NCBI GenBank assembly: GCA_907163375.1
Contig: CAJQUW010015391.1
Span: forward strand, 62,001-126,000
Reading direction: 5' to 3'
Source: Prostheceraeus crozeri
Taxonomy: Eukaryota; Platyhelminthes; Polycladida; Euryleptidae
Length of the DNA stretch: 64,000 nt
The translations under genes were made by a program, and so were the position numbers. Each line of letters opens with the position of its first letter. Positions within the stretch are counted from its first letter, which is position 1. Below the pieces are notes generated by a model that had not been told where the DNA came from, made no database searches, and saw nothing but the letters and a program-made list of their open reading frames with translations. Positions 23,376 to 38,300 of the stretch are shown here, piece by piece.

Positions 23376-26300
23376 GTGAGTACCATAAAATATTTTTATA
23401 AAGTGGTAGTAATGAAATATGCAACTTGTTTTTAAGGCATGTACACGATAACCGCAGACTCTACCCTCTGTAGATTCACTTCATGAAAAAGCGTTATTTT
23501 CAAAATTTTGAAGTCCTTTGAAGTACTTCAAATTGTATTTTTACTTCCCAACTTGCAATGATTTTCAATGCTCATTTATTTCTTTCATCATTTTTCAATT
23601 TTTTACTTTCGTTCTACATAAATACAAAGATTATTTGCTATTAACTGCTTTGAGATACCTATTTGGATTGCTGTCCATCGTGACCATAGATGCTGTCCAT
23701 GCAGCATGATTAATTTATCAATTAAGGCAAATACACAATACGAAAAGTTCAAAGATTAATTGCAATTAATTACATGTAAATTGCACTTTACAGAATGGAA
23801 ACTGCATGATCAATAATTTGCAGTATAACTCAATAATAACTATGCATCTGAGTATTGAATTTTGATATTATACATTTGCTTTGTAGTTAATTTTTACTTT
23901 AGCTTCCTTTATTATGCTCTGTGATTGCTCCGATAAAATGATCGAAGGCAATACTACAAAAGGAATTAATTTAGATATTGAAATGCGATAGTCATAACAC
24001 ACGAAAAAAATGTCAACACAATTATGATTTAAGCCTAATCCATGAAAAGACAACTGACCACAGATATTGTATTATTAGACTACTTCTTAATTGCTGCAGT
24101 CATTTTTGTCTGTCCCTCTTTTCTGAAGACAAAAGGCTGTTTCCTTTGAATTACAAGGAGTTCAGAAGTAAGGAGTAAGTATATTAAGTAGAGTAGCAAC
24201 TCACCATTAAATAAATCTCTAGTTTGTGTACAGGTTCGATTTCATTAAATGAACGCGAGTTGAGACCCTGTACCACATGTGAGATATGCAAAGTTTTACA
24301 CTTTTGCAGAAATTTACACGGAATTGACTGATCATGATAGCAATACAGAAGGAATGATAGTATCTTCCAAACCGTCCGATTCATAGTCAACCTTGAAGAG
24401 GTAACATAGTTTGTTACACTACCAATGCGATGGGTTGCTATTATCTTAATGGTCAACCTTATTAAGAGTATTTTCTTTAGCGTGATCAGGGCCCTATTTC
24501 ACTTATCACATAAGATAAGATTATCTTATAATAAGATGAGATTATCTTATGATCTTACCTTACCGACTCATCCTTGTGTTCGGCTCCACTTATGAAAACT
24601 TCTTTTAAGTCAGTGACTTACGCGATTTCAAACTTAAGAAATTCACTTATCCTTATAGAAACTTACCATAAGTGAAACTGGATCATAAGCCATAAGTCTA
24701 TTTCATAAGTTAAGATTTTCAAGCTCGGAAGGTAAGTGAAAAATGTAAGATGAAACTGGCCGTAAGAAAAATCTTGTCTTATGTGATAAGTGAAATAGGG
24801 CCCAGATCACAACTGTCACTTTGAGCAAAATAACATAATCAAAGACAAAGATGATAATGAACTTTAAAAGATGTAAATGCATTCAAGAAATGAAGCATAA
24901 ATTCTGTGAATCATAAAATTATGTCGATGAAAATTGAATTAAAAGCTTGAAATTTCAGCCAGGATCTCAACTCTTCCATGAAGACTTGCATGTGCATGCA
25001 TGTTGTGGTTCATGAAATTTCCTTGATAATCAGCTCAATTTCCGCTTAATTACGATACCTGATAGTAAATGTTCATTTCTTTCGATGTAATAAGCCTCAT
25101 ACTACTTATATAGAGGTTCCAAATCGCTAGTATACAGACACAGGAATGATTTATAAAAATTTAGCTTCTTAAAAAGTGATCAAAAGTGTCTTTTAGACCG
25201 CAGGAACTCAATCTTGGTAGAAAACTGAATCTTTTGATATAATTATTTTCACTGTATACCGACGTGTTTTTGAGGCGACACTCTACCTATTATACTCGCA
25301 TACCTACACTATGTTTAGAAGCTAAAATTGATTCCATAGTAACAGTTTATTATCACTTAATCAATTATTTCTGAACGTCAAGTAGAGCTATCGCCTCAAG
25401 AATTTTGACTTTTTTAACGGGTCATAGACAGCAATGTGCAACCACGTACTACATGTACACTCTGAAATGTCCGAATTTGGCTATAGAATAGGTTCTGGCC
25501 ACGTTCCACTGCCAAAATTGTAAGAAATGCATGAATATATCAAAATAGCTTCAGAATAATGTGTCTTGTCCATACTTTACTCCGGTTAGCAAACGTAGAT
25601 CTGCTTCAAACATCAAAAAGCAAACATCAATTTGTTTTTCTAACTATTGCTCAAGTCCATAAACAATCCTTCTCTCGCCTAAAACGCAGTAAAAGAGTCT
25701 TAAACTGTAGGCCTACTTGATTGACTATGTATACCATCGCATCGCGAAGTACTGCAGTTATAATTTTGAACCTCTAGTTTAGGTATCGTCTAGCAACCTG
25801 CATTTTTATTGATTGCCATGACGATAAGTAATCATGTAGCCTATACAGCTATGATGAGCATTTATTAATTATCAACGAATAGCGGAATATGGAACAACAG
25901 TGACGATTTTGGAATAATTGTCCGTACAACATCACTGACTCAAGTTAGAAAAATATATTTTACATAACTGACCGGTCGACCGGAGATCATTTTATGTTTT
26001 CACTAGTTGAATCAGCAAAACTCCCCAAAGTTTGGTCGATATTTATAATTTAAAATCAAAACGTAAAACACTCCAGACGGTTTACTTTTTGACCTTAAAT
26101 TATAAATCTCGAACAAACTTTGGGAAGTTTTGTTGATTCAACTTGTGAAAAAATATATTTTAGTTGCTTTACAAAGCTTGTAGAGGATATTTTGTGATTC
26201 AATAATGAATTATCAAATAATATCTAACTTAAATTTACTTGGGATGAAATTTTGTCAACTTCACTTTCGCTATAGCCATGTAAAAGCTGGTGAAAGAAAG

Positions 26301-29300
26301 TACCGGCATAGCCAAATTTCAAGTTTTGGTCAGAAGCCAGTAAATGAATTTCATATCGCACTGAAAACGAAGAGTAAAAAATACTGTGTCTCAAAAGGAG
26401 TTTCTCAAAATACACAGCATGATTAAAAATGATTTTCTATCACTGATTTCATTCCAGCGAATTCACAATCCTTAAAATGAAGTCTTTATTTAACTATCCA
26501 GTGTGTGAAATACAAATTCAGGGGTATATCTTTTCGAACAACCTGCATGTTTTGTAGCATTGTATTTTCATAATTCATTGTCCACCGAAAGAGCAAGGAA
26601 AGATAAATTGTTGTGATGTGATCAGAAAATCATCGGAAGTAATGGAAGCATGTCGTCTACTGTGACTTGGAATGTTGATTTACCGTCACAGAGTCCTTCA
26701 AGATAGGAATGAGAATTAGTATAGGTACAAAACAGCTACATATGTTCTGCAACTATCCATGACTGCAATTGTGCTGATGCTTACGGAAGCTTGGAACCTA
26801 AATAGAGTAAATAAATATTGAGCTTCATCCTCAGTTGAAAAATGGGAAAAGACCTGAATAGCTGCCATTTCATCCAATATCAGGAATCATCAGCAGGCCT
26901 GGTTCACATTTCTCAGCATCGACACAGCTCCCTATTTAAAGTTGCAGCCATGCCCGGGTTAATTTGAGATTTGCAATTAGCGAGTCAGTGAAAGCAATTA
27001 TTTGGATGAAATGGCAGCTATTCAATTCAAGTCTGTTTCCATTTTTTCAACTGAGGATGGAACTCAATATTTTGTTATTCTATTTACATTGTGTTTGCGA
27101 AAAGCAGCATTTATTAATTATTGCAGGCGCACTAACTTAGGCGATTAGCCAGTAGTGAGTTTAAAGTGTTATTTAATGAATGCCCATCGAAATTCCACTA
27201 ACTTGCTATTTGCAAATCCCAAGTTGCTTTGGCATCCTGTTCCCATCCAAGTTAACTGGCATCCTGCTGGATAGTGATAATGAATACATAATATAGGGTT
27301 GTACAATTTTAGAAAGATAAATATATAGTTTTTTTATATTCTTTATAGTTTACAAATTCATCAAAAATACAATGTACATTGTATAAGTAACATCGCAACA
27401 GCTTAATCGATTAAAATCACATCGACCACAAATTACATCGATCAATTATGGCCACATTGGTTACCAAGATAAATGTCTAGCTGCACTAGTGAACAAGCTT
27501 AGTAGCATATTGAATAAAATAGGAATAGAGAAAAGATAAAGGTAATTTTTTTGCGTTGTGCCACGTTTCATTTCTGACCTAATCGGGTCGCTGACTAGAA
27601 TTCTAACAGAAAGCAGGTCATAATATTGATCGAAATCATTTTCAAATGCATCTTTGTGTATACACGTTTGGTGCCTAACTGTAAGCCAGTAGGTGCCAAA
27701 TGTAAGACCACGAGTGGGCTTTGATATGAAGAAATGCGGTCCTGTGATGTAAATAAATTTGAACATCTTGAAATTAAAATATCCTTATTAAATTTTCTTT
27801 TGAAACTTTCTTCATTGTGACTGCAATAGCCTTGTTAAATTTAAATTTTAATTGTGATTAAAAGGCCTTTTGTCTTTGTAACCCAGCACCGTGAAACAAC
27901 AATAGAAGAAGCCAGATAAGGACTACGGGTTATGCTAATCAATAACGGGATCAATTTTTCAGTTTGTTTTCGATATAGCTGTATATATCAATATCATACT
28001 TATCATATTATATGTCAATCATTTCAAATTAGAACAAATTACAAAATTCGTGAACAGGGAATTAATATTGACAAAAAAATCCAAAAGGTGATCACCAAAG
28101 CTGCGTCCCATTTCGTAACCATTTGCCAAAAAATCTCTTGATGCTATTTTCGGACAGCTTTACTTCATTATTTATTACTCTTCATTTGGCTATGTTGCAG
28201 ACCCATGTGCATATAGACTGAAAAAGTCCTGGAAACTTGAAATATCCAGCATTTGCCACTTTATTAGCCTAAATCGGAATGAATATGATTTCATTAAATG
28301 CTATAATACATCTGCATTTTTTTATATCAATTGTAGGCCTACACCACCGTATCAACCATCAAAATTCACTTGCGAAGCATAATTTTCAAATTTCCCATGT
28401 GCAGGCTAACTTAACACTGAACACACGATTATTCATTTTATTGTCGTGTATGGCCCATGCGTTTGATTTTAGGTTTGAAGTGGCATATTGCTGATGTCGT
28501 TGTCGAAGGCAGTGTCGCCCAAAATCCACATCACATCTCAGCTAAGTGATGATGAAAAGCAATATTCAGGTCAGACTATAGGTAGTCCTTCATTGCATGG
28601 AGAATCTAAATTACTAATACTTTCCAGTTCATGACTCAATATAATCATTGCACAATAATTATGCAAGCTTCTAACGTGTTAGAAGTATATGCTTGGAAAT
28701 AGCACAATCGTAGTTTAATATAATGAAGATTTTTAGTAGTCAACAGAATCCTTGAGATATTCAGTTTTATCATTAAGACTCAGACGTTTCGCAAGCAACT
28801 AAATTCAAAGTTAAATTGTGGTGGACGTGGGGATCAAGTAGGTCTGATTAATGTACAATATTGTAAATACACGGTCGTGCAGAATGATGCACACTCACAC
28901 ATGACTTCAGGCTGTTGATCTGCAGGTGCTGCAGACTGTTACACTTAATAGTCAAAATGCCAACACTTGTAAATCGATAAACAGCACCGAAACGGATTGC
29001 ACAACTTTACCAACAATATTCACAAAAATATCCAATAATAATAAATATATGTATGCTAAATTGATTGAAGATGCCACATGATGATTTACTTGCAATAACA
29101 GAAAACTGTATTTTCAAATTTCCGACTATTTCAGCTAAAATTCGTTTAAATGCGCAAAATTAATTTTAGCCACTCCTTTTAGCTGTTTTCTGCAGTGGAT
29201 ATTCTTAATTTACAGCGCTCATTACAGTGATCAAAACATCGATATATATAGGCTTTGGCTCACATGCCATGTACATTGAGACTTTTCGAAAATAGTATTT

Positions 29301-32300
29301 GTAGCATTAAATTCAAACTATTCCAAAATATATCTATCAGGGGCCTATGTGCTTTCGTCTGAAGATGCTCTAAAATCCTCCGTTTTAAAATGAATAAATT
29401 TACGTTTGCTATTTAAGTTACAAATCATAATTTATAATTTATTTCATGATATTTTGCACCGAAGTATGATGTCATTTTGCATTATATATCTTTTCTGGAA
29501 CCTCAACGATCACGATTTTAATCATCTTATACGTAGGTGCGCATACTGTAGTATAACCCTGTGCCTTTTTATTGAAGATGGTCTGCAACACATGAACTGT
29601 CTGCAGCAGCAACTGCGGTAGTTGCTGCTTCAATCATGTAATCGAATATTGACTTACTTCACGTCTTGTAGCCAACAGTGATATATGAATAAAGGACAAA
29701 AGTAAAGTGTATGGGATTACATAAGAATCAAAAGTGTGGAAAGCAGCTGAGAGAACTTCGTCATCATGATATATCCAATATCAATCACTAACCATAGCAG
29801 CTAAGATGGACATGTCTCACTGGGAACTATGAGTGAAAATTTCAATTAGCACATCGATTGGTCTCATTGAGCGTAGAAGACACAGTCAATAATTCCCATG
29901 ATGACAAACATACTTCTTTGTCTTGATTTCTCAAGATAGGTTGGAATGGAAAAATAATTGTGGAATAAATGAAGATTTTGTAGACATTCTCAATGCGAGA
30001 ATAAGTCGGAGCTTAGAGACGTATAAACATTTGATAGAGTGAGACGCAAAATAATGCTCTATGCAAAGCTGCAAAATTAAAATCAGTATAAAGTGAAATG
30101 CGCTAACCATAGCAATAATTTTTCATTTTTGAAAACAGTGCTATGCTTGAATTCGAAACCACTTATAAATTCAGCAAGCAGCGCCCTACAATTTCAAATT
30201 ATGTAAATCTGGTTTAAGCTAGATATCAACTATAATGCAATAAGATCATGTGCGATTGAAAATACAGTACAATAATTAAAAATGTGTATCAATGACCTAT
30301 GAAGCAGTCTGCATTTTGCACATGAAAGCATGTGATATTCTGCGATACGAATGGACAATTTAAAGATAGCATTATAGTAAACTTGCTGCATTTTGTGTAA
30401 TGTGAAACTCTCTTTTCAATAGGCATGCTCATCTTGCTGCATGCAAATAAAGTTATTTCTCTTGCATGTTTAACCATGATTTTTGGATTTTAAATTATAA
30501 AGTTTCATATTTTTTGATAGAAAGTAGGCCTAATGATTTTCATATGATGCTCAAATTACTAAATAGTTCGCTTTTATGTACCCAGTGCTAGATATTCATC
30601 TGTGCATTTCTAAATTGTCATTTATTATTATTATTGAATATTTCAATTCGTAAGTGCAGTTTCCGTTTTTGTTCTAATTCAATTTCTTCCTGTGTGAGAA
30701 GTATTTTACTTTTCCCTTCCTAAACGCACGTATTTACTAGTTAGTTAGAGTATGTTTGCATGACTGGGCCTAGTAATAATTTAATTTGAGTTCACTATGA
30801 TGTCCATTTGTCTAGCGAAAGGGTACATTTTGAGAGAAACATAATTATAAAGTCAATATCTCGAAACGCATAAACACACTTACATTGAAGTCCGTCGATG
30901 CAATAAGGGATCAACGTTGAATAGAATAGGTCAAAACTTTATGTAACTAAGAAAGAGGTCTGTCACAAATCATGACAATTTCTTAGCGCATGAAAGGACC
31001 TTGCTGAAGAACACAACTTTAAAACACTGCTTTCAAAACATGTTCAAATTTAGGGATTTACAACCATGTATTTAACGCAACATGAAACCTCGTGTTTCAT
31101 AGCCCAGTTTTGAAACCATCTTTGGAAATAAGGCTTGCCAACAATGCACGAAACACGGTTATCAAGCAATGTACAATGTCACGTTTTAAAAGCAGCTTTA
31201 GATCTTTGTTTCAAAACTTTTCTTTCCCTTTGACAACACAGCCACTAAAATGATAGTCGGAATCTGGACATGCGTATAATTGTTTTTTGTTATTGCACAA
31301 ATGTTCGATCGGTGACTATCAAATATATCCAGACACCTGCAAAATGCACTGACAGAGGCAAGTAGCAGGTCAGCAAAGTCACTATTTGTCAGCTTGATCA
31401 AGTAAATCGTCATCAAGTAAATGTGACAGTTTTCATATCTTTCAAAACATTCAAACATGTCTTTTAAACTAAGTCAACATAGCGAAGGATTCAACTCTTA
31501 GATTACCGAAGTATTTCTCACTACATTAAATACCAAGCGGGTGTGCGTGCAAACCATTACTTCCAAAAATTTAAAAGCTGTTTCTACAATGCAAGATTGT
31601 TGAAGCTATGCTTAAGGTCATGCATTATGCAAATAATATTGAATTATTAGGCATAATTTGAAATTCTGACAGAACTAGCAAATCTCTAGCTCTCCCACCC
31701 AATCTCTGATATCTTAGTAATCTTTTGTATCTTCTTTGCTTCCTGCTTCGTCGACAATTTTTGCTTCATAAGATGCTTTGATATCTTCATTACCGAGACC
31801 CGTCACATCATCGCTAGTCTTCTCAAATTCGAATCCTTCAAAAAGCTCCTTCATGAAAAGAAGGCAACGCTAATGACCAAAAGGGTATAGCTGCACCCCC
31901 AAAGCGAAATATTTATTTCTTGTGACTAGCCACTATTGGAAGAGCAATCGCTTACAGGATGAAATCCTTCTCTACATGCATGTAATGATTTTTAAGTACA
32001 GCGCTCGATGAAGTCATGCATTTTTCGGATCATCACTTTTTTGCAGCAAGATGTACCTCTGGGGCACACACACCCTTCTTGATAATTCAAGGGTCATAAT
32101 CCTCTTGATTATCCGAAATATAATTTGTTCCGTTTTATAGATCTTTCTGTGACAATCCTTCAAAATCTTGATGTTGAGCTCTATCCTTTGTAATAAAACT
32201 TCATGTTTTCTAGAATTCAGTGCTAATTATATAAATTACTGGGAAATTTCTAATTATCCTAAAGAATTTGAAACAGATTAACATTGGCCTGTTTTAATTT

Positions 32301-35300
32301 TATTTTGCTAATGCTTGCAAGTGCGTCTCTATGATGGCTCTAATGGAATTCCTTAAGGCCAGATGAAAACAGAAGTTAAAAACCTTTAAAAAATGGAACA
32401 AAATACGACAAAATTTGCTGAGTGAGTGACAGCCGATGCGTCAAGTTTCATGCTATTTATTTAAAGCATGCATTTATAATAGCAAAGGAAGAGCTTATCT
32501 TTGATTCTTTTTTAAAATCATCACAAAAATACAATACCGATATTTGAAAATATTCGAAATTAAAGAAACATTCTGAATGACTTGTCATGAGAAGGGCGGC
32601 CAAAAGTTTTGTATTCCAATTATTCACCTAAGCATCATGTTGACTTATTTCAGGGACATCTAGAAATAAAGACTTGTGATAGAGACTAAGACAATGTATA
32701 TACTTTATGTCTATAATAATGTAAAGTTCAACGTTTTGTAATATTTACAAGTTGAAGGCGTTATGGCCTTTCAAATTAAGTTAACAAAAAAATCTCGATA
32801 TCAACATCAATGAAAGTCTCTGAAGTCTTGTCGCCATTTAATTGCCGGCATCTGCGTACATCAATGAATTTTCGCTAAAAAAAACAACAGTAGAAGTTTT
32901 TCAATCACTTATTCCGTCAGAAGCAGTAGTCAATACATAACTGCTTCAATGCATCTACAGTCCAGGCGGAAATATTATAACCGCAAGCCCTTAATTATCG
33001 AATACAGCATTTTTAGTATATTTACATTATAAAAACTTTCTTTAATCGAATTAAACAAACTATATTCCATTACATGAACAAGATAACTATAAAAAATGCA
33101 AGATATAGAAAGAGAAGTTATGGTGAATCAGTATTTGGTAGTATGACCTTTGTTCTTCTTTACTTGGGTCAGTCGATTTTTCATTGAGTTGGAGAGAATT
33201 TTACCAAATTCTGGCGTGATTGAGAAACACTAATGACGACGAATGGATTCCTTCAGCTGAGATACGGAGTTTGGCTGATCCTCAGACACAAAAATCTTTA
33301 ATTGCCTCCACAAATTTTCAATTGGATTGAGATCCGGCGAGTTACCCGGCCACTGAATAACATATTCACAATCAAGAATGCTCATATGGGAAAGCAGCTT
33401 ATCATTTAATAGATCAAGGTACGTCGAGGCATTCATCGTCTTGCCTTGAGGCAAAAAAATATAAGCCACCTCGGCCTGCAGCCGAAAAACAGCCCCACAC
33501 CATCAGCTTTTGGGGATGTTTTACAGTTTTTAGAGTATATCTTGGGTGAAATCTTGTATTTTCAGGGCGTCTGACGTTACCTTTGTTTTGATAGTGCAGC
33601 TCGAAACACGATTCATCCGAAAACAGGACCTTGCTCCATTCGTTTTCATCCCAGTTGGCATATTGAGTTGCAAAATTAACTTTTTGACGTCGCATTTTAT
33701 CAGTTAGCAGGGGTTTCTTCGCAGCTCTCTTTGAGAATAATCCATAGTAACGCAAACGAACCTTGATCTGAGTAACACTTAAACTTATCCCTTCTTCAGA
33801 CAAAGCTTGAGCAACTTAGGTTGCCGGAAGAAATGGATTTTTCACCACCATTCGTCTTATTCGTCTATCAACTTGAATTGAAATCTTCGAAGGTCGACCC
33901 GTTCGGTGGAGACTCTTCAATGAACCTGTTGAACCTTTTTAATGTATTGAATACACTTCCTTTCGAAATCTTCAGTCTTTTCGCTATTTCCTCATTAGAA
34001 TAGCGTTCTTCTTTTAGGAGTTTGATATTCGCGCGGACAGCTTCACTCAAGTCAAACTTTCTACCCATTTCGACAATGAATTATGACTGAATGCATTTTC
34101 TCAAGCCTTGACTGACTCGGTAAATTCAAATTCACTCAATTTGTGTGATGATGAATGATAGAATGGGATTAGACCATAGAATAGATATCTAGCATCTATA
34201 GATATCTTCATGTCATCTTTACGTTTCACTGCCGTCATGCTGCATTTTCACCGTCAAAACGCTACGCGGTCATAATATTTCCGTCGGGACTGTAAGCTGA
34301 AATTTCCTTAAGTGATACAAAATTTACAACCATCACATTACGATCAGCCATCACGTCTGTCAAGGGAATTTCTGCAATTAATGCTCTCAATGGAGTTGAC
34401 GATGATAAGAGATACGGTTTCAGAGAAATAATTTGCGATTACATAAAATCTCCGCTGTGAAGATGAATGCATTATTTGCTTTCTTAAGCAATGAGACATT
34501 TCTTGAGATGCGAGACTCACGCAACCATTCAGAAAAATGTGACAACGAGGTGCTATGTAAATGTATGCTTACATGTAATACTGAAAATTACTCGGGTAGA
34601 AATAGCGCTTTGAAAAACGTCAGTAATTGCCTTCAAATTTTTAAGAGAACAATATTTCGATGATCATCAACTGGTGCACGTGCCAAATGAATGTTCTCAT
34701 TTATTTTACAATTTGAATCAAGCAAGTGAGATGAATGCTTCCACAAAGGCTCTTTGATTTGTAGTTGAAGATGTCATCAGTTTATTGGATATGAATGTAA
34801 CAGTATGCATATATTAGGCCTACGTGGAAAATACGTATTAGAAAATTGTATCCACTAAATCTGAGATAAATCATGATGGAATATTTCGGATGAGCTTTTG
34901 TTTGAAGACATACTCGCTGATTCTCGTGGTTAATTTTCCCGCACTGGCCATCCTTTGCAAATAATTGAAATCAGAAGATTCAACATGCAATCAATATGAA
35001 AAAGCTGCACATAAAAAAAAAATTTTCGACTCCAAGTCTTGATAAGCTCTGCTTTCGTTGAATATTTTGTTTATAAGAATGATAACATATGCATTAATTA
35101 TAAGTACTCTGTATTCACCTTCAGCAAAATCACACAGCACTACAGTTGCATAAAGTAAAAGAACGTTCATGAATTATGCGTTCATTCAATGAGAAACACA
35201 TCCGAGATAGCACATCTCGGCCAACGGGAGCCACAACACGACTTCCATTGTAGACTGCACTGGACAAGTACCCTATTCACGATCCTCGTTATGTTTAATT

Positions 35301-38300
35301 AAGTAATAGCTCAGAAAAAGCTGCTGAAACTTTCTATCACTAGTGATCACTGAAAACCGTCATCTAAACGTCAAGCTGTACCGACCGGGAGGCGAGACAT
35401 CTAAAAAGTCTCTGAAACTAATTACATTTCATGTGTGGACATTCCAAGTATTCATTGGATCTAGCGCGCTCATCTTCGCACTACAAAAAGCAATTCAAAA
35501 TTCAAAATTCGAGTTTTGGCCAAGATCACCTTACTGATTGCCACTTATGATGCTAAGCTGGTTGACATGTATGCTGAGATGTAACCTAGGAGAACAGAAA
35601 GAGACTGATGAGATTTATTTGTGCAAGTAATGCAACTCGAGTATGCGCAAATGAAATGTGAATGATGTTCCTCCAAAAGTAGCTATCCCACTGTATCTAT
35701 GAAATGGCATTCTACATTTCTAATTAACTTCAAATGTGATTATACGGAAGAAAGGCGACTTCCAGAAACCCAAAGAATTCAAATAACCGGGAAAGTGTCA
35801 TTACTACATAGATTCTAAATAGGTAGTTAGTCAACTAACATTTGAATTTTCCATACTCTGTTCTACGTGCATATTTATGGTATAACGGTTGATCAGGATG
35901 TGATTCATATCGGAGAAAATATTTAGACAAGAAAATCGAATCGTAAATGGATGAAAATTAAAATCTTGTAATCATCATAGCCTTCTAAGATTGGCTATTC
36001 GGTCAAATGCCGAATGCTTAGAGATCAATAGGAGTCAAGTCAGGGAGTCAACCCTTTTGACAACAAGTGATTACTTTTCAGGAGGAAAAAAGTCGTCAAA
36101 GGGCTATGTTAATGCTTCTGCAAAGAGGTGCCAATCCAAATCTTCGAGATGACCTTGGTAGAACGGCATTGAGCTACGCCTGTGAGCTTCGCGTTAATGA
36201 TGCAGTGCGGATGCTGGTGAAGTGGAATGTTGACCCAGATTTGCCTGACTGTAAAGGTAAGTTGATTCAAATTAAAATTTGATGGTTTGCTGAAGACCAT
36301 GGCTTACCAAAATCATCTTATTCAAACATTTATTATCAAATACCGCAAAACAATAAAGATTCGACAATATTCAAACTGTACTTCAATGGAAGAGGCTTAT
36401 AAAACCTTTATTAATGAAACTTACCAGCCAACTGCAATCAGTCCAATATCATGGCTCCAGAAATAACTTGACATTCGTACGTTTGCATGACCAGACATCA
36501 AGACCGTTTAATACATCGCAAATGAGGATCGCATGCTGAGCTGTATACTCCCACTATTGTCTGAATCATAAAGAAGCATACCGGGTATCTTCTTTTTACA
36601 ACTCGTTGCATCACAAATAATCATGCGTTTCTTGTGATAAACAATTTTGGTCGTGTGATGTATAATGACATCATCAAGCTTGCTACATTGTAATTCAAAA
36701 GAAACGGTAATAGGCCTATAGCGCAACCTTTATACAGACGATGACAATAACATAAACGTTCATTAAAAAACTTATTTCAACTGCAACATTTGACATCTTA
36801 TTTTTCTGTTGGAAGCATAAAGAAATGCGATCTATTCCTTCAACAATCATTAAATTTTCGCATCATCAGAAACAAAGTATGGTAAATCTAATCAGTGAGA
36901 GTGAATAGACTATATGACAACTATAAATGAGTAACGAGGATCTCTGTTAACAGCTGAGTTTTCAAATTTAATGTTGTTATAGTAATCGAATTTCATAACA
37001 AATGTTCTGAAGCAAGGACATACGCATGAAGCTCTAATTAGGCAAGATTTGTAGTCATTAGATGACAATAAGAATATTCAATGAATTGAGAATTAATTCT
37101 TTGAAACATCAACTAAGAGAACGTGAGTACAAGCTAATCCAGCATGAGCTTTATTTGTTTAGAAACATCAAAAAGGAGCTTTGCAAAAGGTAATTATGAT
37201 GGATGAACATGATTAGATTGAAAGTGTTCGGAGATTCTTTCTGCAGCAGATTTTAGAACAAATTATCATTTAGTATGCATATCATGATTTCTTCAAACGC
37301 TACCTTCATTCAATCCTGCATCATTAAAGAAGACGTGTTTTGTTTGAAATAAGTACCAATTTGCTTGTTATTCAATGACAAGCAGTTTGATTCAGATCAG
37401 TGCTTTTCAACCGATAAGACGGTGCACAGGTGCGGATGAGAAAATAAATTGTGAAACGAAAATAGCAAGGTCAGTGCGGATGAATAGTGTGAATGAAGTT
37501 GCTCCCCCGCATTTCTCTCGTGGATATCGATTGGGCGTTGACGTTCGCTCACCATGCCGTGTATGCATAAACCCAGTCCAGATACTTGAATTCCCTTGAT
37601 GTGATGACAATTGATATGGTGAACTACCTACCTATTTTCTTTCTCCCCCGACTCAAGCAAAGTCTGCACGCATCTGCATCTACAAAACGATAACATTGTT
37701 GATGAAGACAATCTCATCTCTGGTTGCTACATTCAGACTTGGTGGCCCACGAACCTCGCCGTGCGGCTTGGGCTGACATTCTCGAACAAGATCGATCCAG
37801 TACTGGACCTGAAGATGTTAGAGCCAATGCATTGTGGTTTGAATACGATGAAGTATTTTGATACAAAATACGTGATGTTGAAGTTCACAGAGAAGTCAGA
37901 GATGTTTTCATTTGTTTGTGGGTTTGGCTAGAGCGGACCATAGAAATAAACTGTTTATCTGAAGTTCGCTAGAATGGAAATTGACTCAAGGTCGCGGCAC
38001 ATCCGAGGGAACTAAGTTAAAACCAATTAAACCAATTAAGGGAACCAATTAAAAGCTTCGATTTACTCATGTGACTAATTCTAACCCAATGATACAGACG
38101 TTGACAGGTGCATCTAAGTCAAAATGCGTGCGATTTATGTGCCGTTATTGTGCATTGCATGAAGCTTAATTTCCATTCTGGAGGTTTTATTGTTCTCAAT
38201 TTCTATGGAGCGGACATAATCCTATTCCAACCATTTTACGCAATGGTGGCAAGCGATAGAGATTGACTAGATATTTGTCTTTCTTTGGCTTGTGTGATTG

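Noticed and set aside
33215-33230. GATTGAGAAACACT as partner of the hAT-like end at 21787
   Set aside because: It lies inside the Tc1 transposase 3' region and is explained by that element.
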